A stretch of DNA of 64,000 nucleotides from Nocardia africana NBRC 100379. Lineage in GTDB: Bacteria > Actinomycetota > Actinomycetes > Mycobacteriales > Mycobacteriaceae. Shown here piece by piece: positions 9,379 through 18,921 of the stretch. The stretch is taken from contig NZ_BDAV01000022.1 of NCBI RefSeq assembly GCF_001612635.1, positions 34,199 through 98,198 on the forward strand, read 5' to 3'. A program made the translations under genes and the position numbers. Under the pieces are notes generated by a model that made no database searches, was not told where the DNA came from, and saw nothing but the letters and a program-made list of their open reading frames with translations. Numbering within the stretch: position 1 is the stretch's first letter; each line of letters starts with the position of its first letter.

Positions 9379-10543
9379 CGACAAGACCGAGGAATTCGCG
9401 TTCACGCCGGAGCAGCAGGAACTGCGCATGGCGGTCCGTGGCTTCTGTGCCGACAATTCCGACGAGGCGACCGTCCGGCGACTGATGGAGTCCACTCCCC
9501 CGTTCGACGAAAAGGCCTGGGCGCGACTGGGTTCCGAGCTCGGGGTACTCGGGCTCGGCGTGCCCGAGGAGCTCGACGGCTCGGGCGGCGGCATCGTCGA
9601 TGCCGCGATCGCCGTCGAAGAACTCGGGGCCGCCCTGTTCTGCGGACCCGTCTTCGGCACCATCGCGTTGTCGATCCCGGCGCTGGTCGCCGCACCCCAC
9701 ACGCCGGTGCGCCGGGAGGTACTGAGTCCGCTGGTCACCGGCGCCCGCACGGCCGCGTTCGCGGTGCCGGACCGGGCCGGACGCTTCGCCGGCGATGCTG
9801 TAACCGTGGAGGCCACCGAATCCGGCGGCGCATGGACCGTATCCGGCACGATCGAACGCGTCGTGGACGCGGGTGCGGCCGACGACCTGCTCCTGACGGC
9901 GAAGGGCTCGGACGGGGTGGCCTTGTTCGTCGTCGACGCCGCCGGGTCCGGGGTGGAACGTACCGCGCTGTCCACGATGGATTCGACACGGCCGCAGGCC
10001 ACGATCCGGTTCCACGACGCTCCGGCTCGGCTCCTCGCCGGCCCGGACGAGGTGGAGCGAGTCTGCCGGCACGCGCTGCATGTCGGTACCGTGCTGCTTG
10101 CCGCCGAGCAGGTCGGCGGGGCCCAGCATCTACTCGACCGCAGCGTCGCCTACGCCCAGGAGCGGCTGCAGTTCGGCCGGCCCATCGGCTCGTTCCAGGC
10201 CGTCAAACACCGGCTCGCCGACATGCTCGTCGAACAGGAACACGCCCGCTCCGCCGCCTACCACGCCGCCTGGGCCCTGCAGGACGGCGCCGACGACCCT
10301 GCGCTCGCGACGTCGATCGCACAGGCGACCTGCTCGGCGGCCTACACCCGCATCGCGGCCGATACGGTCCAAGTGCACGGCGGCATCGGCTTCACCTGGG
10401 AACACCGGACGCACCTGTACTTCAAGCGGGCATTCACCGATGCCGCTCTGCTGGGCAGTGTGGAAGAACACCGCGACCGGATCGCCGAGATCGTACTCGA
10501 CCACGCCGCAATCGATTACGAGGTTCCGGTCGCGACCGGATAG
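9371..10543 (+). CDS. acyl-CoA dehydrogenase (second subunit of a pair)
   Basis: This 390-aa acyl-CoA dehydrogenase-like protein starts at a GTG overlapping the upstream stop by 8 bp. It has the N-terminal helical domain (FTPEQQELRMAVRGFCADN), a weakly conserved middle domain, and the C-terminal FGRPIGSFQAVKHRLADMLVE and QVHGGIGFTWEHRTHLYFKRA segments of a FadE. The middle domain diverges from the canonical flavin-contacting motif, as is common for the partner subunit of heteromeric FadE pairs. It is the last gene of the operon and is followed by two hairpins. Confidence 0.88.
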   Translation: MADDKTEEFAFTPEQQELRMAVRGFCADNSDEATVRRLMESTPPFDEKAWARLGSELGVLGLGVPEELDGSGGGIVDAAIAVEELGAALFCGPVFGTIALSIPALVAAPHTPVRREVLSPLVTGARTAAFAVPDRAGRFAGDAVTVEATESGGAWTVSGTIERVVDAGAADDLLLTAKGSDGVALFVVDAAGSGVERTALSTMDSTRPQATIRFHDAPARLLAGPDEVERVCRHALHVGTVLLAAEQVGGAQHLLDRSVAYAQERLQFGRPIGSFQAVKHRLADMLVEQEHARSAAYHAAWALQDGADDPALATSIAQATCSAAYTRIAADTVQVHGGIGFTWEHRTHLYFKRAFTDAALLGSVEEHRDRIAEIVLDHAAIDYEVPVATG

Positions 10544-10555
10544 CTCCGGGAGACT

Positions 10556-10652
10556 GCCACGCGGTCCGTCATCTCGACGGTCCGCGTGGCCGATCCTGGG
10601 TTCGCCGCTGAAAACCGATGGGCGGCACCGGTGTTCGGTGCGGCCCATCGGT
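10556..10652 (+). terminator. tandem hairpins after the dehydrogenase pair
   Basis: The first stem-loop (10556-10590) has 9-bp and 5-bp perfect arms separated by one T-T mismatch. The second (10614-10652) has 10-bp arms ACCGATGGGC and GCCCATCGGT with further inner pairing. Neither has a U-tract. Together they probably insulate the operon from the next promoter. The rest of the 366-bp gap holds only operator copy 6. Confidence 0.6.
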
Positions 10653-10727
10653 GTCCATCTCCTCGGGATCGGAGCGGCCTCTCGCTTCCAGCCGTTGACG
10701 CGGCGCAGGACAGGTGATTATTCTCTA

Positions 10728-10745
10728 TTAGATCAATCTATCTAC
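10728..10745. promoter_or_regulatory. TetR-type operator, copy 6
   Basis: TTAGATCAATCTATCTAC matches the reverse-complement consensus at 16 of 18 positions. It lies about 165 bp upstream of the MDR reductase start and probably overlaps its promoter. Confidence 0.72.
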
Positions 10746-10909
10746 TCGCTCGGCTCCTCCCCGCGCCCCAGCGAAACGGGTTCCCGTGCCGGCGATAGAT
10801 CTGGTTTGACATCGCAGAACCGAGCCATCGGAGAGCTCGCCCGACATCCCTCCGCTGCAGGCCCCATGGCCGCGGCACTCGAGACCGGGACCCGATCCAG
10901 GAAGGTGTT

Positions 10910-11902
10910 ATGTCCAAGTCCTTCAACGCTTTCGTTGTCAACAAGAGCGAGGCCGGCTTCAGCGCCGGTGTACAGCAACTCACCCTCGACGACCTGCCCG
11001 CAGGTAACGTCACCGTGCGCGTCCAGTTCTCGAGCGTCAACTACAAGGACGGCCTCGCCTGCCTCCCGGAGAGCCCCGTGGTGACCGCGTACCCGATGGT
11101 GCCGGGTATCGACATCGCCGGAACCGTGGCCGAGTCGAGCGACCCGCGCTTCACCGTCGGCCAGGAGGTCGTGGCCATCGGCCGTGGGCTGGGCACCGAT
11201 CGCTTCGGCGGATACGCCGAATACGCGCGACTGTCCGGCGACGTGCTCGAGCCGTTGCCCGAGGGGTTGACGCTGAAAGAGGCCATGGCGCTGGGCACCG
11301 CGGGTTTCACTGCGGCGCTGTCGATTCAGCGGCTCGAACAGAACGGGCTCGACCCGAGCAAGGGCCGCGTGCTGGTGACCGGTGCGACGGGCGGAGTGGG
11401 CAGTACCGCGGTGAGCATGCTCGCCGGTCTCGGCTACGAAGTCGTCGCAAGCACCGGCAAGACCGACGAGCACGACTACTTGCGGGAACTGGGCGCCTCC
11501 GAGGTCCTCGGGCGCGAGGAAGTCTCCGCACAGAGCCCAGCCCCCATCGAGGCAGAACTGTGGGCCGGCGGGGTGGACCCGGTGGGTGGCGACACCCTCG
11601 CCTACTTGCTGCGCACCACGCGCTACGGCGGTTCCGTAGCCAACTGCGGCCTCACCGGCGGTCCGGCGGTGAACACCACGGTGCTGCCGTTCATTCTGCG
11701 CGGCGTCAACCTGCTGGGGATCGATTCCGTCATGTGCCCGGAGGATGTGCGCGCTGCGGTGTGGCTGCGTCTCGGGACGGACCTCAAACCGAAGAACCTG
11801 CTGGAGAGCATCTCTCACGAAGTCGGCCTGGACGGTGTGCCCACGGTCGCGTCCGGCATCCTCGCCGGCGCCATCCGGGGCCGGACCGTCGTCCGTCTGT
11901 AA
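10910..11902 (+). CDS. MDR-family reductase, acrylyl-CoA reductase (AcuI/YhdH)-like
   Basis: This 330-aa medium-chain dehydrogenase/reductase is of the zinc-free quinone oxidoreductase branch. It has VNYKDGLAC, the nucleotide-binding GATGGVGSTAVSML motif near residue 163, and the late GINLLGIDSV-like stretch characteristic of the YhdH/AcuI group. That group reduces acrylyl-CoA or related enoyl compounds with NADPH. The gene is preceded by an operator copy and followed after about 115 bp by the SnoaL-like gene. In this island it may reduce an enoyl-CoA produced by the FadE pair. Confidence 0.87.
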   Translation: MSKSFNAFVVNKSEAGFSAGVQQLTLDDLPAGNVTVRVQFSSVNYKDGLACLPESPVVTAYPMVPGIDIAGTVAESSDPRFTVGQEVVAIGRGLGTDRFGGYAEYARLSGDVLEPLPEGLTLKEAMALGTAGFTAALSIQRLEQNGLDPSKGRVLVTGATGGVGSTAVSMLAGLGYEVVASTGKTDEHDYLRELGASEVLGREEVSAQSPAPIEAELWAGGVDPVGGDTLAYLLRTTRYGGSVANCGLTGGPAVNTTVLPFILRGVNLLGIDSVMCPEDVRAAVWLRLGTDLKPKNLLESISHEVGLDGVPTVASGILAGAIRGRTVVRL

Positions 11903-12016
11903 AACTCCTTCGCCGCCCGATTACACATCGCCGACACGACACCGCCGTCGGCACAGATTCCACCGACCGGCCCGGAACCTCCGGTCCGGCCCGACCTCAA
12001 TGGAGAGGTGCTGAAA

Positions 12017-12526
12017 ATGTCTCAATTCACCCGGGAGCAGATGGAAGAGTTGCTCGCCCTTCACGAAAAGGCGGAGTTCGAACTCGATCTGGATGCCACG
12101 CTCGAAACACTCGTCGACAATCCCGTGTACGAGCTCCCCGCCCTCGGATGGCACATCGAGGGAAAAGATGCCGTGCGGGAAACCTACGAACGACTTTTGC
12201 GGGGCGGCGATGAACGGAACATGTGGGCCGATAAGCGAGTGCACGCGATTTCCGAAAACAGCCTCAGCCGAGAGGCATACGTGTACATCGACACTGCGGA
12301 CGGCAAACGCGTCACCGGGCAGTATTTCGTCGTGATGGAGTTCGAGGGCGATAAGATCGCCGGCGAACGCATGTACATGGACACGACTTTCGCGCAGGTG
12401 ATGGAGGAAATCCTCGGTCCCGATTTCGGCGAGGTCCCCGGGGTCTCGCGGCTCGCCGACGTGGTGCCGCCGCCGGTCCCGCGACTGGATCGGGCCGCCG
12501 CGCACGCGGCGAATTCGAACCACTGA
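12017..12526 (+). CDS. SnoaL/NTF2-like protein
   Basis: This 169-aa protein has an NTF2-like fold. A helical N-terminus (TREQMEELLALHEKAEFELDLDATLETLVDNPVYELPALG) is followed by a beta-rich region with FVVMEFEGDKIAGERMYMDTTF. Such proteins act as small isomerases, hydratases or cyclases, or as non-catalytic binding subunits. I chose the ATG at 12017 because GGAGAGG at 12002-12008 is correctly spaced. It is probably co-transcribed with the MDR gene. The reaction cannot be deduced, though the acidic and His positions typical of SnoaL are partly present. Confidence 0.82.
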   Translation: MSQFTREQMEELLALHEKAEFELDLDATLETLVDNPVYELPALGWHIEGKDAVRETYERLLRGGDERNMWADKRVHAISENSLSREAYVYIDTADGKRVTGQYFVVMEFEGDKIAGERMYMDTTFAQVMEEILGPDFGEVPGVSRLADVVPPPVPRLDRAAAHAANSNH

Positions 12527-12578
12527 CCCGGCGGCCGAGCGGTTTCGTCGCCGCGCCCCCGTCGGCGTAGAGATCGCC

Positions 12579-12610
12579 CTGGGGTCCACCTACCGACCGG
12601 TGGGCCCCAG
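12579..12610 (+). terminator. hairpin after the SnoaL-like gene
   Basis: CTGGGGTCCACC pairs with GGTGGGCCCCAG with one mismatch around an 8-nt loop. It lies about 50 bp after the stop codon and before the next regulator, and there is no clear U-tract. Confidence 0.6.
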
Positions 12611-12662
12611 AGGCGCGCTCCGCCTCGAACCATGCTCAGCTATTTTTTCGCTCATTGACCAC

Positions 12663-12677
12663 ACCAAACAGTTTGGT
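12663..12677. promoter_or_regulatory. perfect 15-bp palindrome at a TetR promoter
   Basis: ACCAAACAGTTTGGT is a perfect inverted repeat (7-bp arms, 1-bp centre) ending 10 bp before the GTG of the TetR gene at 12688. It is unrelated to the 18-bp regional operator and is probably this regulator's own binding site. Confidence 0.75.
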
Positions 12678-12687
12678 TTGGTAGGCT

Positions 12688-13380
12688 GTGACCGTGGCCA
12701 CTTCCTACGACGCCGATAGCACCCGCGAACGCATACTCACCGCCGCGACGGACGAGTTCGCGCAGTACGGAGTCGCGGGCGCTCGCATCGATCGGATCGC
12801 CAGCCGGGCGAAGACGAGCAAGGAACGGCTGTATGCGCACTTTCGCAGCAAACAACAGCTCTACCGGTACGTCGCAGAGCGCGAACTCGCCGCGATGACG
12901 GAGGCCACCCACCTGGACGCTACCGATCTCCCCGCCTACGCCGGCCGCGTCCACGACCATTTCATGGCCCACCCCGACCACCTGCGCCTGCTGCAATGGG
13001 GCCGATTGGATGTCGTCGGCGCCGAGACGTCCGACGATCCTTTTCAGGACTCTGTGCGGGAGACGGTGCGCAACGGCGTCGAACAGTTGCGGCAGGCCCA
13101 GGTGGACGGGCATCTGGATCCGTCGTGGGACCCGATCGACATCATGGTCGTGGTTACTCAGCTCGCACTGGCGTGGGCTTCGGGCCCCGATCTCGTGCAC
13201 CTCGCGGAGGGACAGGTTCGCGACCCCTCCCCCGCCGCGCGCCGCGCCGCGATCGTCGCGGCCGTAGCCGGCCTGTTTCCGGCGGCCGGCGGCACGCGCC
13301 CCACAAGTTCTGGCACCGATGGCACGACCCCGGCGGCTGTGCGTGAGGATCGAGGAGTTCGTTCGTGCGCGAGTGGATAG
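12688..13380 (+). CDS. TetR-family regulator
   Basis: This 230-aa TetR-type protein has a helix-turn-helix at about residues 12-58 (RERILTAATDEFAQYGVAGARIDRIASRAKTSKERLYAHF), ending in the YAHFRSKQQL variant found in AcrR-like members. The C-terminal domain is of the TetR_C type with conserved LRLLQWGRLD. Starts at GTG 12688 or GTG 12694 are possible. A perfect palindrome adjoins the start, so it is very likely autoregulated. The 3' end overlaps the following PucR-type gene by 16 bp, so the two regulators are probably co-expressed. Confidence 0.88.
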   Translation: MTVATSYDADSTRERILTAATDEFAQYGVAGARIDRIASRAKTSKERLYAHFRSKQQLYRYVAERELAAMTEATHLDATDLPAYAGRVHDHFMAHPDHLRLLQWGRLDVVGAETSDDPFQDSVRETVRNGVEQLRQAQVDGHLDPSWDPIDIMVVVTQLALAWASGPDLVHLAEGQVRDPSPAARRAAIVAAVAGLFPAAGGTRPTSSGTDGTTPAAVREDRGVRSCASG

Positions 13381-14417
13381 TCAAGCTCAATACCATCGAC
13401 GGTGGCGCGGCCGAGGCGCTGCGGGTGATCGAACATTTCGACATGCTGGTCGACCAGCGGTCCTCGGCATTGGCCATGCTGCGTGCGGCCGCGGTCCTCG
13501 CCGAGTGCCGTGTCGGACTGGAGGACCCGGAACGTGGCCTTCGAGTCGGTGTCGACGCCGCCGGGCGGACGTTGACAGATCTCGACACGAAGATCGGAAC
13601 GCGACAGATACAGCGCTTCGAGGAGATCACGGTCTGGCTCGATCGCGACGGCACGCCGTGGCCCCTGGACCACCTGATCCTCGAACGCTTCGCCCGCAGC
13701 CTGCATGCGGTCAAGAAGACGCGCGAGAGCTCACCGACCGCGGCGGCGATCCGCATCGCCTGCGACCCCGACGCCGCCTCGGTGGATCGGGAGAACGCGC
13801 TGCGGCGGCTGGGCTTGGGACCGACCGTCACCGTGGTGGCCACCCATCGGGCCGATGCCGAGCACATGCCGCCGGGGCTCGTCGTCGACGAGCACCAGAT
13901 CCACCTCTTCCCCGGATCACCCCCCTCGCTGACCATCCCCCGCACCATCGCGGCCGGCATCCATGTCTGCGCAGGTGCCGAGGCGCACCGGGGCCGGGAG
14001 TACGCGCTGACGGCATTGCGCATCGCGGTCGATCTCGCCACGGGCGCACCTACGCACGTGCGCTACGACCAGCTCGGCAGCATCGCCACGATCGTCGAGA
14101 GCATCGATGCGGAGACGGCCGCGCAGGCACCCGATGTCCGGCGGGTCGTCGAACTGCAGGCACAGCGGCCGTGGGTCGCTCCCACGCTCGAGGCCGTGTT
14201 GAGCCACAGCAGTATTCGCGAAGTCGCCCGGCTGCAGAACCTGCACCACTCGACCATGCGCCAGCGCATCGACTGGCTCGAACGCCAGCTCGGGTACACC
14301 CCGCTGAGCGGCGGCGGCTATGCGCGCGCGAGCACGACGCTGATGCTCTGGCGGATCGCTATGGCGGCCGAACGCAGGCACACGTCCCTCACGCCCGCCC
14401 ACGCGGTGTACCGGTAG
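13365..14417 (+). CDS. PucR/CdaR-type transcriptional regulator
   Basis: This 350-aa protein ends in a PucR C-terminal helix-turn-helix (SIREVARLQNLHHSTMRQRIDWLERQLGY, about residues 285-315). Its central region resembles the GGDEF-like domain of CdaR regulators. PucR-type proteins usually activate neighbouring catabolic operons in response to a metabolite. The GTG start overlaps the upstream TetR gene by 16 bp. The downstream esterase at 14548 is a likely target, since no 18-bp operator precedes it. Confidence 0.8.
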   Translation: MREWIVKLNTIDGGAAEALRVIEHFDMLVDQRSSALAMLRAAAVLAECRVGLEDPERGLRVGVDAAGRTLTDLDTKIGTRQIQRFEEITVWLDRDGTPWPLDHLILERFARSLHAVKKTRESSPTAAAIRIACDPDAASVDRENALRRLGLGPTVTVVATHRADAEHMPPGLVVDEHQIHLFPGSPPSLTIPRTIAAGIHVCAGAEAHRGREYALTALRIAVDLATGAPTHVRYDQLGSIATIVESIDAETAAQAPDVRRVVELQAQRPWVAPTLEAVLSHSSIREVARLQNLHHSTMRQRIDWLERQLGYTPLSGGGYARASTTLMLWRIAMAAERRHTSLTPAHAVYR

Positions 14418-14547
14418 CCACGCACGACGGCACCTGCCTGCGGGGTCCTGACCGCCGTTTGTCGGGGACGACGGCGCGAGTCACGTCGACTTGGCGGCTG
14501 TGTCCCGCCTCATACGGCCTGTTCACTGAGTGCCGAAGGAGGTTCTC

Positions 14548-15537
14548 ATGACCCAGAACGCAATCGACTTCGGCCCAGCGCCGGTACGGCCGCCCTACGA
14601 TCCCGAATTGCTTCCCGGCCTCGCGGCCATCCGGTCGGCCACGCCACCGCTGAGTGACGAAACACTGGAACTGATGCGCGAGATCACCGTCGCCACCGTG
14701 CCCGGGCGCGATCCCGTCGATCTGACCGCGGGCGGCCGGGTTCGAGTCGACGAACTCACCGTCGCGACGCCGTCGGCCGAGCTGCCGCTCACCGTGCTCA
14801 CTCCCGCCGAAGGTCGGGGCCCGTGGCCGCTGATCTACTACGTGCACGGCGGCGGGATGGTCGCCGGCGGACGCCACCTGGGTCTGGACGATCTGCTGTC
14901 GCACGTGGCCGATGGCACCGCGGTCGTCGCGTCGCTCGACTACCGCCTTGCCCCCGAACACCCCGATCCCATCCCGGTCACCGACTGCTACGACGGTCTG
15001 CGCTGGTGCGCGGAGAACGCGGCGCACCTGCGCGCGGACCCCTCGCACATCATCGTCACCGGAACCAGTGCGGGCGGCGGCCTGGCCGCGGGCATCACCC
15101 TCATGGCCCGCGACATGGGCTTCCCGCAGGTGAGCCATCAAGTGCTCGTGTGCCCGATGCTCGACGACCGATTCGAAACCCACAGCTCCCGCATGCTCGA
15201 CAACGACGGCAGCTGGGACCGCAACGGCAACCTGTACGGCTGGACGGCGTTACTCGGTGATCGGCGCGGGACCGATGACGTCTCCTACTACGCGGCGCCC
15301 GCGCGGGCGAAGGACCTGTCCGGGCTACCTCGCACCTTCATCGATGTCGGTGACGCGGAAGGCTTTCGCGACGAAGCCATCGACTACGCCAGAAACCTGA
15401 GCCGGGCCGGAGTGAGTGTGGATCTGCACGTCTGGGCAGGTGGTTTCCACGGGTACGAGAACATCCCGCAGGCGGCTGTCGCTCGGGCGTCGTTCTCGAC
15501 ACGGACCGCGTTCTTCCGGCGCGCACTGGAACGCTGA
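14548..15537 (+). CDS. alpha/beta hydrolase, HSL-type esterase (paralogue of 3628)
   Basis: This 329-aa esterase is closely related over its whole length to the one at 3628. It keeps the HGGG oxyanion hole (YYVHGGGMVAGG), the GTSAGGG nucleophile motif, the CPMLDDRFETHSS segment and GGFHGYE. I chose the ATG at 14548 because AAGGAGG lies 8 bp upstream. It follows the PucR-type gene after 130 bp and carries no 18-bp operator, so it may be controlled separately from its paralogue. A duplication with divergent regulation is the simplest explanation. Confidence 0.9.
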   Translation: MTQNAIDFGPAPVRPPYDPELLPGLAAIRSATPPLSDETLELMREITVATVPGRDPVDLTAGGRVRVDELTVATPSAELPLTVLTPAEGRGPWPLIYYVHGGGMVAGGRHLGLDDLLSHVADGTAVVASLDYRLAPEHPDPIPVTDCYDGLRWCAENAAHLRADPSHIIVTGTSAGGGLAAGITLMARDMGFPQVSHQVLVCPMLDDRFETHSSRMLDNDGSWDRNGNLYGWTALLGDRRGTDDVSYYAAPARAKDLSGLPRTFIDVGDAEGFRDEAIDYARNLSRAGVSVDLHVWAGGFHGYENIPQAAVARASFSTRTAFFRRALER

Positions 15538-15674
15538 CAGGAAAAGGGTTCCATGGAATATCTCCGTGGAAACGGCTGTGCCGCCGGCGCGGCCGTCCTG
15601 CCCTGACCTCACCGGCTCGAGCGCGCGGACGGGGATACTCTGGCTGGTACCTGCTGACGGATCACGAGTAGCCG

Positions 15675-18600
15675 ATGGCCGAGAACGATCTGTGCAAGAC
15701 CCAGCGTGATGTCGGGATCGATGTCATCACGGAGCTGCGTACTGCGGGTTTCGAGGACGCGCAGGAGATCGGCAGGGGTGGATTCGGAGAGGTGTATCGA
15801 TGTCGCCAGATCGGCGTGGAACGCACGGTGGCGGTGAAGGTGCTCACTGAGGAATTCGACGACAACCGCGAGCGATTCCTGCGCGAGCAGCGGGCGATGG
15901 GGCGTTTGACCGGACATCCGAACATCGTCGACATGCTGGAGGTCGGCGCCACCGACAACGGTCACCCGTATCTGGTGATGCCGTATCACTCGCATGGTTC
16001 ACTGCATGACCGCATCCTCCGCGACGGGCCGTTGCCACTGCCGGAGATTCTCCACATCGGAGTGATGATCGCGGGAGCGCTCGAAACGGCACACCGTGCG
16101 GGCGTCCTGCACCGGGATATCAAGCCGGCGAATATATTACTGACCGACTACGGTGAGCCGGCGTTGACGGATTTCGGCATCGCCCACATCACCGGTGGCT
16201 TCGAAACCGCCACCGGCACCGTCACCGGTTCGCCGGCCTTCACCGCGCCCGAGGTGCTTCGTGGCGAGGCGCCGAGCGAAGCCTCGGACGTCTACGGGTT
16301 GGGCTCCACACTCTTCTGCGCGCTGACCGGTCATGCCGCCTATGAGCGCCGCGCCGGTGAACAGGTGGTCGCCCAGTTCCTGCGGATCACCGAACAGCCG
16401 ATTCCGGATCTGCGCGACAACGGCATTCCCGACGACGTAGCCCGGGTGATCGAAGAGGCGATGTCGCATGATCCGGCCCAGCGTCCCACTGCCGCGGTCT
16501 TCGGGGACCGGCTCAGGCAAGTCCAACGTGGGCACGGTTTGCTCGTGGACCGGATGCCCCTGCGGGATGAACTCGAAGCCCCACTGTCGAGATGGGCGAC
16601 ATCGGCCCCCACTGCGGCAGGCGAGGGAAACCTACCGCCCGAGCTGACGAGTTTCGTGGGCCGGCGCGTTCAGGTGGCGGAGGTCAAGAATTTGCTCGCG
16701 ATGTCGCGTCTGGTGACCTTGACCGGTATCGGGGGTGTGGGTAAGTCGAGGCTGGCGCTGCGGGTGGCGCACAAGCTGAAGGACGAATTCGCCGACGGCG
16801 TGTGGCTGGTCGAGTTGGGCGATACCCGGGATCCGACCCTCCTGGTCGACGTCGTGGCCAACGCACTCGGTCTGCGCAGCAGGGGCGCCGGACCGATACT
16901 CGATGTCCTGATCGGTTATCTGTCCACGCGTGAACTGCTGGTGGTGCTGGACAACTGCGAGCAGGTGATCGATGCGGCCACGGCACTGACCGAGTCACTG
17001 TTGCGAACATGTCCGGGCGTACGGATTCTGGCGACCAGCCGGGAGCCCCTCGACGTCGGCGGAGAATCGGTGTTCGCCGTACCGCCGCTGACGATCCCGG
17101 ATCCGGTGGCCGAGCCGGCACCGCGCGTCGTCCACGACAACGCCGTGGCGTTGTTCGCCGAACGAGGCGCCGCGGTGGTGCCCGGGTTCGAAGTCACCGA
17201 GGACAACCGGGCCGACGTGACGCGGATCTGCGCTCGGCTGGACGGGCTGCCGCTGGCGATCGAACTCGCTGCCGCGCGGCTGCGCGCGATGTCACCTCAG
17301 CAGATTCTGTCCGGGCTCGACGACCGCTACGGTTTGCTGACCCGAGGCCGGCGCGGTGCACCGATGCGGCAGCAGACGCTGGCGTGGTGTATCGGCTGGA
17401 GCTATGACCTGTGCACGCCGGACGAGCAACGGCTGTGGGCCCGACTATCCGTGTTCGCAGGCGGTTTCGAGCTCGACGCCGTCGAGCAGGTGTGTGGCGA
17501 CGGCCCGACTCGGCCGCAATTGCTCGATGCGCTGTCCGTTCTGGTGGACAAATCGATTCTGATCCGGGAGGACGTCGATCACACCGTCCGCTTCCGGATG
17601 CTCGAGACCGTTCAGGAATACGGTCGGCACGAGGCGGAAGAGAGCGGCGAATACGTCGATTTCGCTCGGCGACACCGGGATTGGTGTCTCGCGCTGGCGC
17701 AGCACGCGGAACGCGAATGGATCGGTCCGCAACAGCTGCGGTGGGTTGCCCGGCTGGAGCGAGAACTGCCGAATCTCCGCACCGCACTGGAGTTCGCCGT
17801 GTCGGAATCGACCGACGTCGCCATCCGGATGGTCATCGCCCTCCATTTGTTCTGGATGATGCGTGGCCGGCTCGACGAGGGGCGCCGCTGGACCGCTCGC
17901 GCACTCACCCATGCCGGAGCAGCGTCGGCCGTCGATCGGGCCAAGGCCCTCTATACCGCCGGGTCGCTCGCCGTCATACAACGCGACTTCGGCGACGCCA
18001 CAGACAAAGTGACGCAGCTCGAGCACCTTGCCGAACAGACCGACAGCCCCGTCGTCGACGCGATTCTCGCGCATGCTCGAGGCGCCATGGTGCTCATGAC
18101 CAGCGACGGCGATCTGGACCGCGCCCACCACCTCATGACCGAGGCCATCGACCGCTACGAGGAATTCGGTGAGCTGAGCCTGCGGTTGGACGCCCTGATC
18201 TCCCTCGGCTGGTCGTGCGCACTGCTCGGTGCCACAAGCCTCGCGACCGAATGCTTCGAACAGGTGGTGGCCATCACCGAAGCGGCCGGCGAGACGATGC
18301 TGCGGTCCTGGGCCCTGTGGGGCGAGGGATATGTCGCGTGGCGCGGCGGCGAGCCCGACCGCGCTACGCGCTTGCTCGAGGACGGCATCCGCTCGGCCCG
18401 GCTGGTTCCGGACCCCCTCGTCTCCGCGGCCTGCACGGAAACCTTGGCGTGGGTGGTGTGCGAACACCACGATCACCGGCGCGCCGCCGTGTTGATGGGC
18501 GCCGCCGATTCGCTGGTCAGCGTGGCCGGCAGCGCAGCTTTCGTCTTTCCCGATCTGCTCACGCACCGCACGGATTGCGTCCGGGACAGCCGAGAGGCGC

Positions 18601-18908
18601 TCGGTGAGCGGGCATTCGAGACTGCGCTCGGCGAAGGCGCTGCGATGACGTTCGATTCGGCCGTGGCCTTCGCCCTGCGTGAACAGTCCGAGGTCCGCAC
18701 GCCTCGACGTGGCGTCGGAACCCTGACCAAACGTGAGATCCAGGTCGCCGAACTCGTGGCCCAGGGTCTGTCCAACAAGGCGATCGCCGCGCGGTTGGTC
18801 ATTTCGCAGCGCACCGCGGAGGGGCATGTGGAACATATTCTCGCCAAGCTCGGCTTCACCTCGCGTCTGCAGATCGCGACATGGGTCGCCGCACATCCCG
18901 AATTCTGA
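15675..18908 (+). CDS. Ser/Thr kinase - AAA ATPase - LuxR regulator (PknK-like)
   Basis: This 1077-aa signalling protein resembles mycobacterial PknK in layout. The N-terminal Ser/Thr kinase has the glycine loop GRGGFGEV near 33-40, catalytic Lys55, HRDIKPAN at 146-153 and DFG at 166-168. A STAND-type ATPase follows, with P-loop GIGGVGKS at 351-358 and LVVLDNCEQ. A long TPR-like helical region comes next. The C-terminal LuxR helix-turn-helix covers about 1015-1075 (LTKREIQVAELVAQGLSNKAIAARL). All catalytic kinase residues seem intact. It probably links a phosphorylation signal to transcription. Its targets are unknown, but the surrounding catabolic genes are candidates. Confidence 0.93.
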   Translation: MAENDLCKTQRDVGIDVITELRTAGFEDAQEIGRGGFGEVYRCRQIGVERTVAVKVLTEEFDDNRERFLREQRAMGRLTGHPNIVDMLEVGATDNGHPYLVMPYHSHGSLHDRILRDGPLPLPEILHIGVMIAGALETAHRAGVLHRDIKPANILLTDYGEPALTDFGIAHITGGFETATGTVTGSPAFTAPEVLRGEAPSEASDVYGLGSTLFCALTGHAAYERRAGEQVVAQFLRITEQPIPDLRDNGIPDDVARVIEEAMSHDPAQRPTAAVFGDRLRQVQRGHGLLVDRMPLRDELEAPLSRWATSAPTAAGEGNLPPELTSFVGRRVQVAEVKNLLAMSRLVTLTGIGGVGKSRLALRVAHKLKDEFADGVWLVELGDTRDPTLLVDVVANALGLRSRGAGPILDVLIGYLSTRELLVVLDNCEQVIDAATALTESLLRTCPGVRILATSREPLDVGGESVFAVPPLTIPDPVAEPAPRVVHDNAVALFAERGAAVVPGFEVTEDNRADVTRICARLDGLPLAIELAAARLRAMSPQQILSGLDDRYGLLTRGRRGAPMRQQTLAWCIGWSYDLCTPDEQRLWARLSVFAGGFELDAVEQVCGDGPTRPQLLDALSVLVDKSILIREDVDHTVRFRMLETVQEYGRHEAEESGEYVDFARRHRDWCLALAQHAEREWIGPQQLRWVARLERELPNLRTALEFAVSESTDVAIRMVIALHLFWMMRGRLDEGRRWTARALTHAGAASAVDRAKALYTAGSLAVIQRDFGDATDKVTQLEHLAEQTDSPVVDAILAHARGAMVLMTSDGDLDRAHHLMTEAIDRYEEFGELSLRLDALISLGWSCALLGATSLATECFEQVVAITEAAGETMLRSWALWGEGYVAWRGGEPDRATRLLEDGIRSARLVPDPLVSAACTETLAWVVCEHHDHRRAAVLMGAADSLVSVAGSAAFVFPDLLTHRTDCVRDSREALGERAFETALGEGAAMTFDSAVAFALREQSEVRTPRRGVGTLTKREIQVAELVAQGLSNKAIAARLVISQRTAEGHVEHILAKLGFTSRLQIATWVAAHPEF

Positions 18909-18921
18909 CCTCGCCCCGCCG

